64,000 nucleotides of DNA, taken from Thelonectria olida (Eukaryota > Ascomycota > Sordariomycetes > Hypocreales > Nectriaceae). The position numbers and the translations under genes were made by a program. Location: contig JAGPYM010000008.1 of assembly GCA_020736575.1 (NCBI GenBank), forward strand, positions 434,001 to 498,000, read 5' to 3'. Below are positions 32,270 to 44,810 of the stretch, one piece after another. Positions within the stretch are counted from its first letter, which is position 1. Every line of letters starts with the position of its first letter. Below the pieces are notes generated by a model, which saw only the letters and a list, made by a program, of their open reading frames with translations, was not told the origin of the DNA and did not search any database.

Positions 32270-35200
32270 GTGCGGGAGGCGTGAGGCGTCCTTCGTCTTG
32301 GACCAGGCGCCGTACCTACCTTAGTGCTGTGGACGCCAGAGAGTGGATATGTGTGGCATCCTCCAGTGGGCGCAGTGCCCGGGGAGAGCAAAGAAAAAGG
32401 TACCCGATGGTACATGCAGAGCCAAATGGAAGAGAGGACCACGTAAGGCGCTGCTGTGTCGGTGTGTCCTTCGAGTCTGGGAGGCAGAGAAACGGCTGAA
32501 GGACAAGGTCGACTAAGATGGAAGGTAGTTGGATGAAAAGATGGCCTCCAAATGACGGCGATGCTTGGAAACCTTCCAGTTGGGAAACGAAAACTTGGAA
32601 AGGTTCTGGAAGTTGCGCCTGCTCTGGGTTTGTGTGACCCATGGACCTTGCAACTTGCACCTTCCGACGCCCATTGGGCAGACAAAATGGAAGGTAATCA
32701 TAAGGCACGAGTCCCTTGCACTTTCCTGTGTTTGTTAGTCCCTTGCTCCCTGCAACTGCGAGTGAGATTGAAAATGCATCAACTCTGCGTGCGCGACCAC
32801 GTCTGTCCGATTCCATCTGTCAAATCTGTCCTAATTAGTTGCTGCGAGGGACGGGGCGTCTGCGCAGGGCGTTATGCATCAACGTGCCCGAAACAACAAA
32901 AAATGATGACGGAAAAAGGAAAACGGCCATCAACCATGATCTCTGCATGCTCGGCTAAACGGGAACCGCGGCCGTCCAACCGCCGAATACCTTGCGACCT
33001 CCCCGCAGATGCAAAGCAGCAACGCAGACACAGAAGAGTCCAAGACGGACGCCTCCCCTCCATATTGTGCTGGAGGTGCTTTCTCCTGCACCGTACCAGA
33101 GCACGGAGTACTCAATCCGGAGCTGACTTTGCATCGGCGACCTCATCCACCCCGAAAAAGGCTTCCCGACACGGAAGCGCTTCTTCCTACGTACCTTGAC
33201 TTCTCTAACTGCGCACTGAGTTAATTGCAGACAGCCAGCACAGCAAAAAGTACGCCGACTTTGAATGACTAAGTCAACATGGCGCATCATCGCTCAGCTG
33301 GACTTGGATAAAACAATCTACAGCGCAAGATGCAGTAGCAGAGACAAGTCCGTCAGCGTGGGTCGACCCAGCTGAATATCCACACCACATTAACAGCTGG
33401 CATCGCACATAGCCGGCAACAACCCACCAGCTTCTCCTCCGTACGAATTTTGTAAGGGAAGGGTACCTAGGCTGAGGGGTCAGGGCGAGCCATCGATGCC
33501 ATCCATCCCAACCAAAAAGCGGACAGTGACATCCACGGCCGGTCCAACATCAATTGCAACAGCCCAAATGCCCCAGAGAAAATCCCGATTGGCGCTGAGT
33601 CGGACGCCTCGGCCGGCCAACTGGCACCCACCACTATGCAAGCATCATGGCCCAAAAGCTGTCATTAGGCCGGCCCTCCCATCCCACTCACCGTACTCGT
33701 GCAGAACTGCCTGCAGAGTGTCGCCCAAAAACGCTCCTTTCCTGGGGCCCTCCTGGGAGCTGCAGGATCGTCCTTGTTTGTTGTTGTATTCTTTGCTTTT
33801 TTCTGTTCAGTTCAGCCCACTCTGTCCCGTTGCTTGATCTGTCCCTTGCCTTGTCGTCGATGGCCTTTTTTTTTTCCCCCTTCTGCTGCTCGCACATGCA
33901 CAATACGATATCTGGAGGTCGAGCTCCGATGTTTAAGTTAGCTAGCTTCCTGACAGCGAAGGTGGATGTGCTACCACGGGGCGCTTCATCAAGGTGGTAC
34001 CCGGTACTTCAACAGGTACAGGCCTCTAAACTTCCCAGCATGTCACCAAACTAGAGAGACAGTCAGTCAACACCTCTCACTCATGAAAAAGGAGACTCCA
34101 CCCTTCAAGACATCGTAATGGGACGGGATGGGATGGGACGGCAAGGGTCCCTTCACAAGAAGCGGCAAGCCGTTACAAGGGTTGACAACCGCGCGTAAAG
34201 AATTATTAAAAGAAATCATTCTCCCGGCATCTGAGGGAGACCACTTACTACGTCGTAGGTAGTAGGTAAGATATGTTTCATTTTCGTGTAGTAGTATCGA
34301 GGAAAAGATGGGATACTGTCAGGAAGCCTTAGCTGCTTCTTAGCACCATCTTCCGTACGGTACGATGTATCCCTACATGCGGTTTATGGAGCCCTCCGTA
34401 CCTTGACCCTGATCGACGCTGAATGCACCATCGACGACGGTAGATGAGCGCGGTCCAAGTTGCGGCAAGTGCCTGACAAGACGCATTCTGGACGGTCCAG
34501 CTTACTGTGAAGAAGCACCAAGTCAGCGGCAGCTTTCATACTTTAGTCGACCGAGCGCACATCCCGTCCGTCTTGAGCAATGAACTACGGACGTGGACCT
34601 AGCCAGGTCATATCGGGCCTCCCTTTTCATCAATCTCCTTGGAGAAGGTCCCTTAATAAATCTACACACGTGCAAGCAGGGATTGATAGTAGAGGTGTCA
34701 ACTGGCTAATTACTGAATGACACTGCCTTACTTGATTCGAGGTAGTAGAGGGAGTTGTATCAGTGTCTGGTCACAAATTACAGATTTCTCATGACTAGTT
34801 TGTCGGGAAGGGCAGGTGCCGTGTGCTTCAGTCCGGGCAATTATAAGAAGCTGGGCAGGTACCCTTTAGATCCGACCTTCCGCTGTTCTTTCCAAAGTAC
34901 AATTCGTAATCATCCTCGTCAACACGAGCCATGTCCTCCTTTTCAACCTTTTGCTTGGGTGCCATCTCGACTTCCTTCGCCGTCATCCCTCCTCATCCCT
35001 TCTCCTGAATTTCTCCCCATCGGCATCCATCCATGAATGGAACCCAAACAGCCGCCCGAAGCAAGGAACGTCCTCATGCGGCGCCTGTCCACCGCCCGCC
35101 CGTTTCGTCAGGGGGCTGAGCTGCACCAAAGACGCCCCCGATGCCTTAGCTTGGACGCTGCCCCTGGTGCCTGGTGGCAATACGAAAGCACGAGCCAGCT

Positions 35201-37231
35201 CCAGATGCAGGTACGGACGCCAAAACACGCGAGGGGTGAGGTCAACTCCTTTTGTTCGCTTTTGACTGAGTCAACCAACGGCAATGTTCCGCCTCGACGA
35301 CGAGAAACAAAGGCCAGGTCCCCCTTGCCCCTTGGCCCCCGGGGTCGTGCGCCAGCGATAGATATCCTCTAGTCTTGAACGCCTTGACGTCCGTCCTCCT
35401 GACTCCGGCCTCTTGGTCCGTTGCAACGACATCACGGCCCAAGGATAAGGATGCTTTGTGTATCCAAAACTCGACAAGTCCCAGGTCCCCCAAGCCGCAT
35501 TACACAGCATGACATGGCATGGAATGCCTGTGCACTGCGATAGCTGGCAACAAGGGAGTGTCCTGGAAGGTTCATCCGTATCCGTAAACCGTGGCTCCCT
35601 TCATCCCGTCGTCGCCATTCACGACGATGTTGAAAGGGCCTCCAGACGAGCTGAGCCCAATTAGGCTGATCCGCGGGCTTGGGCACGCCGCCCAAATAGG
35701 AGTCTACCAGCGTTGCAGCCAACCACGGACGTATCTATTCCCAGTCTGCCAGCAATGCACTGCCTTCTTTGACAGGCTGCATATTCCCCAGCAGCACCAA
35801 GTTGGCCACGAGGGCCAGGATAATGGGCCTCGAGTCTTCGTACGTCTGACTTCTCCATCCAGACGTAAGCCCCAGCCCACTTCATCCTCCCTTGCAACCA
35901 CTGACCTGGCTCTTCCTCTGCGTTGGGTGCCACTCATGCACTGCGACGCGTTACCATCTCTATGTCGGCACGCAAGTCACCTACGCGTCAAGCAGACTCT
36001 CACAGCGAGAACTGCAGCCCGAGCTGAGGAAGCCCGGCGAACCATCGATGACATGGACGAAGAACGCTTCGACCCCAGCAGCCGCCTTTACCCCAACAAA
36101 GGGTCACTGCTCGTGATCTGCAACTATCCTGACCGGACACCGTCTATCTCGTTTCAGGTCGACTCCACGTTGGACCGTGTGTGACGATGGTGGTCGTCCC
36201 GATGCGAGTGCCGGCTCGACTAGACTAGGGCCTTGAGGATGCCACAGGATTCTAAACGCTGCTGGTTCAGGTCTACCACGAGACAGGATTTAGTGCAATA
36301 GCAGTAGCGTTCGGAAGATCGAGGTGCAAACGGAGGGATGTTTTACTCATATGTCGGTCACCCCTGTGCATAGAGAAATTCCGTTTTCCTTTTTGTGGCC
36401 AGCAACTCTTTTGAAACGACAAATGGCCAGCAACCCATGAACCAAACTCGTTTGGTGACCCCTGCACATCGCATGGTGCCCCGTTTCGGAAGGCGGCCCA
36501 TGAGTCCCTTATTATAGCACAACAGCAGAACGACTTCCATAATATTGGCCAGGTCTATTTACAATGCGCTATTCCTGGACATCGGCCTCGCGACACGACC
36601 TCTCAAAGCCGCCCTTTCCCCGGATTCGTACCAGAACCCTAACCTCCGAGCCGTTCAGGTGGAGACTCACTCAATCAGTCAGTCGTATGCCGACGAGGCT
36701 CAAGACCAGCACGCAGGACCGAGAGCCAAGAAACGGGCCGGTGCGCTGGACAAAGTCGCAATATGTCATAGATCTCACGTTCTGGCGTGGTCGCCAAGTT
36801 CCCAACCCATAAGAATCTCACCCGTGAACCTTGTCTCATGAGCAGAAGATTTAAAAAAAGCCACCATGTCTTACTCCTTGCACAACACCCACACCGCCGA
36901 TATCCACAACTCACTCCGGGAGCCGAATTGTGGTCGGCCAATCTCTTCGTGTCCAAGACACTTGTCATTGGATATCAAGGCATGAGTGAAAACTCTTCCC
37001 TACCTCCCGAGAATAGAATACTGCTCCCTTGCATCAATTGAGGATTGACAAGTCCACAGCCACTGGCAATGGACAATAGCGCGGATCACGGCACGGTTGA
37101 CCTCCGATGCGACTCTCGCATCGATCTATGCAGGACCAGCAGCACGACCGTACTACGGGAGTTGACCTGCCAGCGAAATGCAGCTGTTTCAAGCCTCCGG
37201 TAGCACGGCATGAATTGTATTACGTCAGTGT

Positions 37232-38240
37232 TCAGCGAGGCACCCTCGTACCAAGCTTTCCGGTTGACAGGTAGCCCCTATTGCCCATCTCTCCTCTCCA
37301 TCCAATCCCCAGCGAGCCAAAGATGATCCGGCCGTCTGGTGTCATGTCGATCGAGGTGTCTCCGCCAAGCTCCTGGAGAACAAAGCATACCTGCTCGACC
37401 TCTGATGGATGCAGAACTGGTTTGTTGCTTCTACTCGCGTCCCAATTGCAGTCCCGGTAATTCAGACCACTCTCAGTATCCAGCACCACTTTTTCCAGAT
37501 GCACCACGTCCTCACTACAGTTCTCGAGCTGTGCTTCGAGAACCCAACGCCGTCTGCCTTGACGATCTGGCTCTAGGGCTCCAATTTTGGTCCGCACAAT
37601 GAGTGATGCCTTGCAGATAAATTGGTAGAGCTTACGGAAAGTTCTTGTCCGTCCGCTCGTCTCTGTAGCTTCGTAGTAGCTCGCCGTCACCGCCAGGACA
37701 TGGTTCCCCTCCTCTTTAAGGTCGAAGGCCACCACCTTTTGCAATGTGCCGCCGGAATCCAGATCCGCTTCAGATGTGCCCCCGGGGTTCGGCGGGCCGA
37801 GTTCGAGGCGTTGGACAGCTCCCATACCAGGTGTCTTCATCTCGGCTTCTATGCGCACATCGCGGATCTTCTTGGCGGAATCAGGGGTGAGGTCGTTGTT
37901 GGCACATAACGTGCAGCTAAAGGTTTCTCCGACGTAGGCGGAACCGAATGATACGGGGAGGTTGACGATGGGGCTGAGGAGGAAGGGCGACGGGTTGGTG
38001 TCAGCCTTGCTGTGGTAGGCCAACGAGGCTGGGACGGGCGCGGGCTTTGTCGTCGCGCCCACGGACTGGGGAGGGTTGATGGGGTATTGCGTGACGAGGG
38101 CAGGGCGGGAGAGTCTAAGTGGTGGTTAGACCGCGTGAAGGATAAACTGACGATCATGAGAGAGCTTACCGAAGGACTTTGAGCGAGATGGAGTGCGGTT
38201 CCTTGACAGGGTCGTGGGAGGGATAGCGTTGGTGGCTCAT
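37232..38240 (-). CDS. TRAPP complex subunit TRAPPC13 (DUF974)
   Basis: Predicted 317 aa from exons 38240-38170 and 38114-37232. The protein begins MSHQRYPSHDPVKEPHSISL and continues KVLRLSRPALVTQYPINPP across the intron, the typical start of fungal DUF974 proteins. A conserved beta-sandwich segment, LPVSFGSAYVGETFSCTLCA, follows, and later ETSGRTRTFRKLYQFICKAS. TRAPPC13 is a peripheral subunit of the TRAPP vesicle-tethering complexes that activate Rab GTPases at the Golgi. The intron (38169-38115) has a strong GTAAGC donor and a CTAAC branch site. A longer minus-strand frame starts at 38447, but the extra residues are not family-like, so the start at 38240 is preferred. It is shorter than the human protein (about 417 aa). 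Confidence 0.9.
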
Positions 38241-39288
38241 CTTACCGGGTCGCAAGCCTCCTCGCGTCCGGAATAAGTGGTAGTGGCACCGTATGCGCAC
38301 GAGTTCTGGTGATGCGATGTGAGGGTGGTGGAGGGTTGACGTCGTCGGCTTAGAGCTGGATGCGCGGCGTGCTAGGGTGGGCTTATCGATAAGCCTTGGC
38401 CCCCGCCATCCTTGACAGGTGTGAATTCGTTCTGAACTTGATGACAAGAAGGCGCTTAAGACTATTTTTTCTTATGAGTTTTTGCCTGGCTAATCTACAG
38501 GATGTAAGAAGTACTTCTATCTAAGTAATTTGATGTCATGGGGTCTATAGTTCTTGGAGACTTCTAGTACCTGGGTGAGCCGTAGCAATTTGACTCAAGC
38601 ACTCGTGGTAATTCAAACATTCTCAGCTTACAACTACCACTCGCATCAGTTAACTATCCCATAGCAGCCAGACAAACAATAAAAAACATGCTACCCAACT
38701 GATACTCCGAAGCAGTGAACATTATTGACATGCATTGAACAAACAAGTGGCGTTCGAGAACCCAGTTCCCGACTTACACGTCGTAGGAAAGCTACCCTAT
38801 ACCTCTAGCGTTTTCAATATCGACCCGGAGCCAGAGAAGGGCAAGAAGTGTGTCAAGAGGTACCGTCACTCATGATGCCGCGACGCGGACGAGCTGACTA
38901 TCAGCGGAAATGGCTTGAATATTGCCGATTGCCGAACGAGAGAGAGGTCGTAATCCACGCTTTCAGTTTACAGTTCATCCCTGTAATTTTGGATGACAAG
39001 AGCACAAATGTGACCAACGGGCAGAGCAAGACCGCTGGAGTAATATTTCCCACGTACCTATAACAAGACGACCAAGCCACTCTCTCCTTTTCTTTAAACA
39101 GAGAGTGTAGCTCGAATTGACCATCTAGACAACCCCCCATCGCAAATTGACCGTTTACCTACAGATACGTGAACCCATGACGTACCAACAACTTTCTGTC
39201 CTCAACTAAAGCCCCTCTTCTCAAAGCCCGCCAAGTTTATACCAGTCCTGCAGAGAGGTCTCGCACTAAGGCAAGGGGAGTTATTCTC
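38241..39288. other. Intergenic region between TRAPPC13 and the KH protein gene
   Basis: Both neighbours are on the minus strand. This stretch is the promoter of TRAPPC13 plus the 3' flank of the KH protein gene. No coding frame is supported. Confidence 0.6.
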
Positions 39289-41431
39289 TCAAAGCCCTGG
39301 TGGGGGAGGAACCTACGCGTGGAGTCTCGTTAGCATGAAGAATTTTCTCGTATTGATTTAGGTGTTGGGGCTGCAGACACCCGGGGAGGGCTATTTCGAC
39401 ATACCGCACCGTAACTTCCTCCGCCAGGGGGCGAACCCGAGGGTGGAGGGGGTGGAGGAGCCGCACTGGGTGGTGGAGGCGGCGGAGGAGCAGCTTCACT
39501 CGGGGGAGGAGGAGGCGGTGAGCCGGATTGACCAGGGGCGCCTGCAGGAGCCGCCTGAGCCTGGGCTCCATAGTACTGGTTGTACATTGCGACATAGCTG
39601 CGGGTGTTGTCAGTGTCTGGATGGGCAAGAGGCATGCCCGAGATATTCTGATATGAACTCGAAGGCGGACAGTACAGAGAACTTACTTGGCATAACCACC
39701 GTACGCGGCGTAGGGATCCGCGGCGCCGGTGGAGGCGTAATACTGGGCATATTGAGCAGCATAGTCAGCGGTGGCACTGTTCGTGCTATTTGCACCCGGG
39801 GTCGCTGGGCTGTTGGTGGCGCCAGAGCCGTAACCCCCGTAGCCACCGCCGTAAGAGCCTCCGTGATTGTCATGGGAATTGCCACGATTTCTGTCACGGT
39901 CGCCATAACCACCACGGTCGCCGTAGCCGCCATAGCCGCCACGCTCACCACGTTCACCGCGGTCATAACGAGGTGGTCGGCTCTTGAACTCCTCATATTG
40001 TTCCTTGACATTGGCAATCAAGTCCTCGCAGAGATCCCTTGCTTTGGAAACCATGCTGGCGTCGGGACCACTATAAAAACGATGATTAGACCTCGGCAAA
40101 TGTCATCTTGCAAAAAGGCACCTACGTGACATGAAGGAACATATCCTCGTCGCTTTCACGGTTGGTGGCTGCCTCGAGGTAGCCAGATCCACGACCTTTG
40201 ATCTGAACTCGACAGCCCGTCTCCTGTTGGATATGCTTGACGTAAGCGCCGCCGTGTCCTACTACTTGCGCGCGTAGGTTGAATCCGTTGACAGGATCCA
40301 GGCTGATCGGAATCTTCTCCTCGGGCCATTTGCGCTGTCGAAGAAGAGCCACATTAGTGAATGAAGTAGTATCATACGGTGTTTAGTATCTTACACGTCC
40401 GAACTCATCTCGTTCAACCTGTTCCTGATCTCGGCGTCGGAAGCGTCGCTCATCCACCAATTGGGGAAGTTCCTGCTGAATTAGTTCCTTGATCTTTGCG
40501 ACAGCAGTCTCAAGACCTTGCTTGCTTGTGCTCGTGACGTGCAGATACAGCGGAGGATTCTGAAAATGAATGTTAACAATGAACTGACACCTGGAAGATG
40601 CTGCTTACAGCCGCCGTTGCCATGTTCTTGTTTGGGTAGTAACTGCCCCGAGTGGTGACATCTTGCAAAGTCAACATGTTATTCCCAAAAGAATAGGTAA
40701 GCCAAGGAGATGCGTACCAGCGCCAGTTTCGTCTTTAATCTATCAAGCGGGAGTCAGCAGGAGCAACGAAGGGGGTGTCGAGGCGAGCTATCAAGCCAAA
40801 GTAAGCATGATATTCTCGACTCTGGGTATGAATATGATGAATTCCGCAATGGCGTCACTGGGAGGATCAGTGGATAATCAAAGAGTATTTACCATTTTTT
40901 GAGTCGAGCCCTTGGTGATTAGGTATCGGTTTCGTAGGTCATTGACCTCGATGTCCTGGATGTAGTCGCCATCTGCGACATACATTTCGCCATTGAGCGC
41001 GGGGGGAGCATGTGTTGCGGAGTCGGTCGAGGGAGTAGGCGCGCTGGGAGGAGGTGTTGAGCTCTTGATCGGGGGAACATCGACGTGCTGGATTCCTTTG
41101 CGGGCCTGCAGTGAGGCATTGATTTTGGCAGCGGCAGCAGCTAAGAACGGTTAGGGACGTGGACATTGAGAGTGCTGATGTTGACACTGGACGTGGCTGT
41201 CATGACAAAAGTCCAGGCTGGACACTTACCAGCAGCGGCCGCAGCATCGCCAGGAGTCCTCTTGGACTCGGATGCGCCGTCCTTGCCAATGGGGCTGCGC
41301 TCTCTTCCGGAATCAGTGCGACGCGAGGGGGGCGAGCGCGAGCGGCGATCGAAGCGTGATGCTCGCTTGGGTTCAGGCTCGGTCTGGTCGAAGCGAGATC
41401 GCTTCACGGTTCGGCGCTCGGAATCGTCCAT
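39289..41431 (-). CDS. KH-domain RNA-binding protein, KHDC4/BLOM7-like
   Basis: Predicted 499 aa from nine exons: 41431-41230, 41140-40893, 40739-40718, 40661-40609, 40559-40395, 40334-40126, 40070-39687, 39597-39405 and 39312-39289. The N-terminus is Arg/Ser-rich (KRASRFDRRSRSPPSRR), as in splicing factors. A first KH-like domain at about 133-195 has DLRNRYLITKGSTQKMIKDE and PPLYLHVTSTS. A second, at about 235-310, has the KH core VVGHGGAYVKHIQQETG. A Tyr/Gly/Arg-rich region follows, then proline runs and a final VPPPPGL. KHDC4 in animals binds RNA and takes part in pre-mRNA splicing. All introns are GT-AG; the last has a GCTAAC branch site. Exon 3 is only 22 nt and exon 9 only 24 nt. The gene diverges from ILV6. 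Confidence 0.9.
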
Positions 41432-42485
41432 GGTTTCGGTTCGCGACGGAAGAAAGGCGCGAATGCGCGATGTGGCTTTTGGCCTGGGTCGAGGCCTAAG
41501 AATTGAGAATAGTCCTCGGCCGGAGACTGGACGGGCTAAAATGAATAGCTATTGTTGATGTTAGGTTGCTTCGTTCGTTGACAATCGTTGGGAGAAAAAA
41601 GTGGCAGACGAAGAATGGCTACTGTCGGCGAGTGGAGCTAAATGGCTGGTGGAAGTCGCGAGGGAAGGCTGCCAAAAATTGGAAGCCTCAAGTGGTGCAA
41701 CAGGTGAGGCCAAGCTTTCAGCCTTCCGCCACATGTGGCTGGTGGGCGAGGTGCGTCGGTGCAAAATCGGACTGCTCGGAGTGGAGTCGGGGCCATCAAC
41801 TATTGTGCACCGAATGTGGCTCTCAAGCCCTGCCAGAAAGCAGGTGAAAGGTGAGCAACACAGCAGCGGCCATTGGACGGGATGTAATTTTGTGGCGCAT
41901 GCGCGCATGGGTTCGTTCAAAACCAGTGTGACTGTGAAGCAAATCTGGGGAATTTGTCGGGGGTTTTTTTTTTGGGTGAACCAGAGGAGTATCCGTGCGA
42001 ACTAGGAGCTATTCACACCCAGCCACGGTGACGGATGAAAGCACCATTCTGATAGAGGCTCAATTAGTGCAGTAGCAGATAACTATCTATCTTTCACCCC
42101 CCTCCCACAGATGACATCTTCAACCTTAGCTCGCAGCATTGAACACACACGCAAATCATCAGCAGACATTGAAGTGTCACATCTCCACTCTGTTCGCTTC
42201 CCAATCCCAGATCCAATAAATTCACCTTCACCTGCCGAAGTGATCCGTGCCCACCCCAGCCCATCGACCCTCCATGTTCCACTGCCCTGCACAGCGCCCT
42301 CCGGTCACCGGCCTGTCGGCGGTCCATTGATTTTTTCGGACCGGCCCTTCTTCTCCTCCTCCCTGAGTCACGACTCTTCTTAGATAACCACGACCCAATT
42401 GTTGATTTTATCGTCTTCCAATTGCCTCTGAGAAAGCATCTTGTCTGGCCAGAGAACCTCCCTGTTCTCCCTGCGTCTCTGCAAG
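41432..42485. other. Divergent promoter region, KH protein gene and ILV6
   Basis: This 1.05-kb stretch drives two divergent genes. The half next to ILV6 is pyrimidine-rich and contains a Gcn4/CPC1-type site at 42364-42370. The overlapping frames at 41561-42005 on both strands have no recognisable product. Confidence 0.6.
42364..42370. promoter_or_regulatory. Gcn4/CPC1-type site TGAGTCA before ILV6
   Basis: An exact TGAGTCA lies 116 bp before the ILV6 start codon. This is the binding sequence of Gcn4 and its filamentous-fungal counterpart CPC1/CpcA, which activate amino-acid synthesis genes under starvation. Position and neighbour make it a plausible cross-pathway control element. Occupancy is inferred. 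Confidence 0.6.
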
Positions 42486-43474
42486 ATGGCATCTCTCCGG
42501 ACGCCTTTGCGCTGGGCTGCCCCCGCCTGCCGACTCGGCGCTGTCAGATACAGCTCCTCCAGCTCGACTTCAGCCATTGCCTACAAGGCCCTTCGCCGCC
42601 GTTCTGCCCCTCTGCCTGTGAGCGATGCGCCTCCCGCTTGGTCTGCCTCGGCTGCCGTCTCCAACATCCTCTACGAGACCCCGACTCCCTCCAGTGCCCC
42701 AGCTAAGCGCCACATCCTCAACTGTCTCGTCCAGAACGAGCCCGGTGTCTTGTCCCGCGTCTCTGGAATTCTCGCCGCCCGTGGCTTCAACATTGACTCA
42801 CTTGTCGTCTGCAACACCGAGGTCGATGATCTCTCCCGCATGACGATTGTCCTGACCGGTCAGGACGGAGTCGTTGAGCAGGCCCGCAGACAGCTCGAGG
42901 ATCTTGTCCCCGTCTGGGCTGTTCTCGATTACACCAATGCCGCTCTCGTCCAGCGTGAGCTTCTCCTCGCCAAGATCAACATTCTCGGACCTGAGTACTT
43001 CGAGGAGCTCTTGGCTCACCACCGCGAGATTACTGCTGGCGAGATCGAGGTTGACTACGCCCATGAGGCGATCGAGAAGAGCCTTTCCGATTCTGCCAAG
43101 GACTTCCACCCCAGCAAGCTTGCTGTCAGCCAGGCCCTTCGACACAAGCACGAGCACCTCAAGTCCATCACCTACTTCGCCCACCAGTTTGGCGGCAAGG
43201 TCCTTGATATTAGCACTAACAGCTGCATCGTTGAGGTGTAAGTCAACTCTTAGCGAGACCCTCTAATTTCAATGATGCTAACGTGTCGTCAAGCTCCGCC
43301 AAGCAGTCTCGTATCGACTCTTTTCTTAAGCTCGTTGCTCCCTTCGGTATCCTTGAGTCTGCTCGCACCGGCCTGATGGCCCTGCCCCGATCCCCTCTCA
43401 ATGAGAACGCCGAGGATTCCATCATTAAGGAGGCGGACGAGGTTGTCGACGCCAGCCAGCTCCCTCCCGGTTAA
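42486..43474 (+). CDS. ILV6: Acetolactate synthase regulatory (small) subunit, mitochondrial
   Basis: Predicted 310 aa from exons 42486-43237 and 43294-43474. Residues 1-40 are basic and Ser/Ala-rich, as in a mitochondrial presequence. An ACT domain begins near residue 74 (RHILNCLVQNEPGVLSRVSG, then ILAARGFNIDSL). The C-terminal regulatory domain includes ALRHKHEHLKSITYFAHQFG and RIDSFLKLVAPFGILESART. This subunit activates the catalytic Ilv2 subunit, which makes acetolactate and acetohydroxybutyrate for Val, Leu and Ile, and it confers feedback inhibition by valine. The intron at 43238-43293 is GT-AG and restores frame (V-S-A-K). The start was chosen at the first ATG giving a presequence. 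A CPC1-type site lies upstream, and ARG3 converges from the other side. Confidence 0.95.
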
Positions 43475-43640
43475 GTCAGGTCACTTGGATAGCTATGTAG
43501 CTCTTTTGGAGTACGGCGAGAGACGGAATGATTTAGTGAATTTAAATTTCCAAGGACTATTTTTTTCGTACGCCAGTGCTCCTCCTTTGAATGAGATCGA
43601 ATCCCCTACGTAGATATACAACATTTTACACCAATGGCAT

Positions 43641-44810
43641 CTAGAACTTGCCCTTGTTCACAACGAATCCTTCCAGAGCGGCTGGCTATGTGTTAGATAA
43701 TGGGCATAGTAAAAAAAGTGGCAACAAACTTACAAGCAGCAGCCCAGAGTCGGTTCTCGGCTTCAGGGAAGACCAGGGATCGGGGGCTATAAAAGACCTC
43801 GTCGGCAACCTCTTCGGGGTGTCGGGGGAGGCAGTGCATGAACTTCCAGTCCTTCTTGGCGCCTCCTCGCTTGGCGAGATCGTTGGTGATTTGGAAACCG
43901 GCAAAGTCCTTGAGTCGCTTCTGGGTCTCGGCCTCCTGGCCCATGGAAACCCAAGTGTCAGTGACCAACACATCGGCGTCCTTGACGGCTTCCTCGGGCA
44001 CAGTGGTCTCGATAAGCTTGCCGGGAGACTGGACGCCCTCTGCGGAAGACAAGATGAGTTGCTTCATGGCAGCGGGGATCTCGTAGCCCTTGGGGGCGGC
44101 GACGGCGATGTCAACGCCCATCTTGAGACAGCCAATGGCCAGGTCGAAGAGGACGTTGTTGGCATCGCCGACCCATGCGACCTTTAGGCCGTCAAGGCCG
44201 AGACTGGCGCCCTTAGCACTGGCTGAGGGGTAGGTCTCGTGGAGAGTGAGGAAGTCCGCAATAGTCTGCAGAGGGTGGAAGTCATCAGACAGAGCGTTGA
44301 TGACGGGGACGCTCGAGTGCTTGGCGAGGCCGGTGACATCTGAGTGAGGGCCAACTCGAGCGACCATGCAGGAAGTCATGGACGAGATGACGACTGATGT
44401 ATCATGAAGAGACTCGTTTACCTTTGTGGAGACGAATTAGTTGTGCGAAAGCCAGTGTTATGAGACCAGCTACTTACACCGAGCTGAATATCGTCCTTGC
44501 CCAGGAACATGGGGTGACCTCCCAACATTGTGACAGCGGCCTCGGTGGAAACTCGAGTTCGGGTGCTTCGCTTGCTGAACATCATGGCGACCGTCTTGCC
44601 AAGCAAGCCAGAGCTCAGGGAGCTGGGAGTGGCGCCGCCCTTGACAGCGGACTTGATTGAGGCGCCATTGCGGACCAAGTTGGCGAATTCGGTGGGAGTG
44701 AGGTCGGCAATAGTCATGAGATGTCGGGGGGCGGAAGAAGCCTGGGAGTAGGCTCGTTTTTGGATGCCATTGAGGGCTCCTTGAGCGACGCGGAGAGCTG
44801 AAGACTTCAT
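43641..44810 (-). CDS. ARG3: Ornithine carbamoyltransferase, mitochondrial
   Basis: Predicted 353 aa from exons 44810-44478, 44421-43734 and 43681-43641. Residues 1-30 are basic and lack acidic residues, as in a mitochondrial presequence. The carbamoyl-phosphate loop STRTR is at residues 82-86, the ornithine-binding DTWVSMG at about 266-272, and the HCLPRHP motif with the catalytic cysteine at about 307-313. The enzyme joins carbamoyl phosphate and ornithine to make citrulline in arginine synthesis. The last exon adds ALEGFVVNKGKF after a GTAAGT donor and a CAG acceptor. Length and motifs are normal for the family. Its 3' end lies 166 bp from that of ILV6. No exact TGASTCA site is seen in the promoter region. 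Confidence 0.96.

Larger units (their letters stand above)
30454..37231. other. Second gene-poor interval, 6.8 kb
   Basis: The first 700 bp, read on the minus strand, are pyrimidine-rich and probably form the leader and promoter of the DENN gene. Beyond that I find no supported gene. The longest frames (215 codons at 32552-33199 and 197 codons at 35591-36184, both plus) overlap similar frames on other strands, lack recognisable domains and have an unstructured mixed composition. The interval has a (TG)14 run, a 12-bp TACCTAGGTA palindrome and several GTAC-rich patches. Unannotated noncoding RNAs are possible. Confidence 0.55.

Noticed and set aside
32552..33199. 215-codon plus-strand frame in the second gene-poor interval
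   Set aside because: Cys/Arg-rich mixed composition without domain or signal; overlaps equally open frames on the minus strand.
35591..36184. 197-codon plus-strand frame
   Set aside because: No domain recognised, and shorter overlapping frames are found on both strands.
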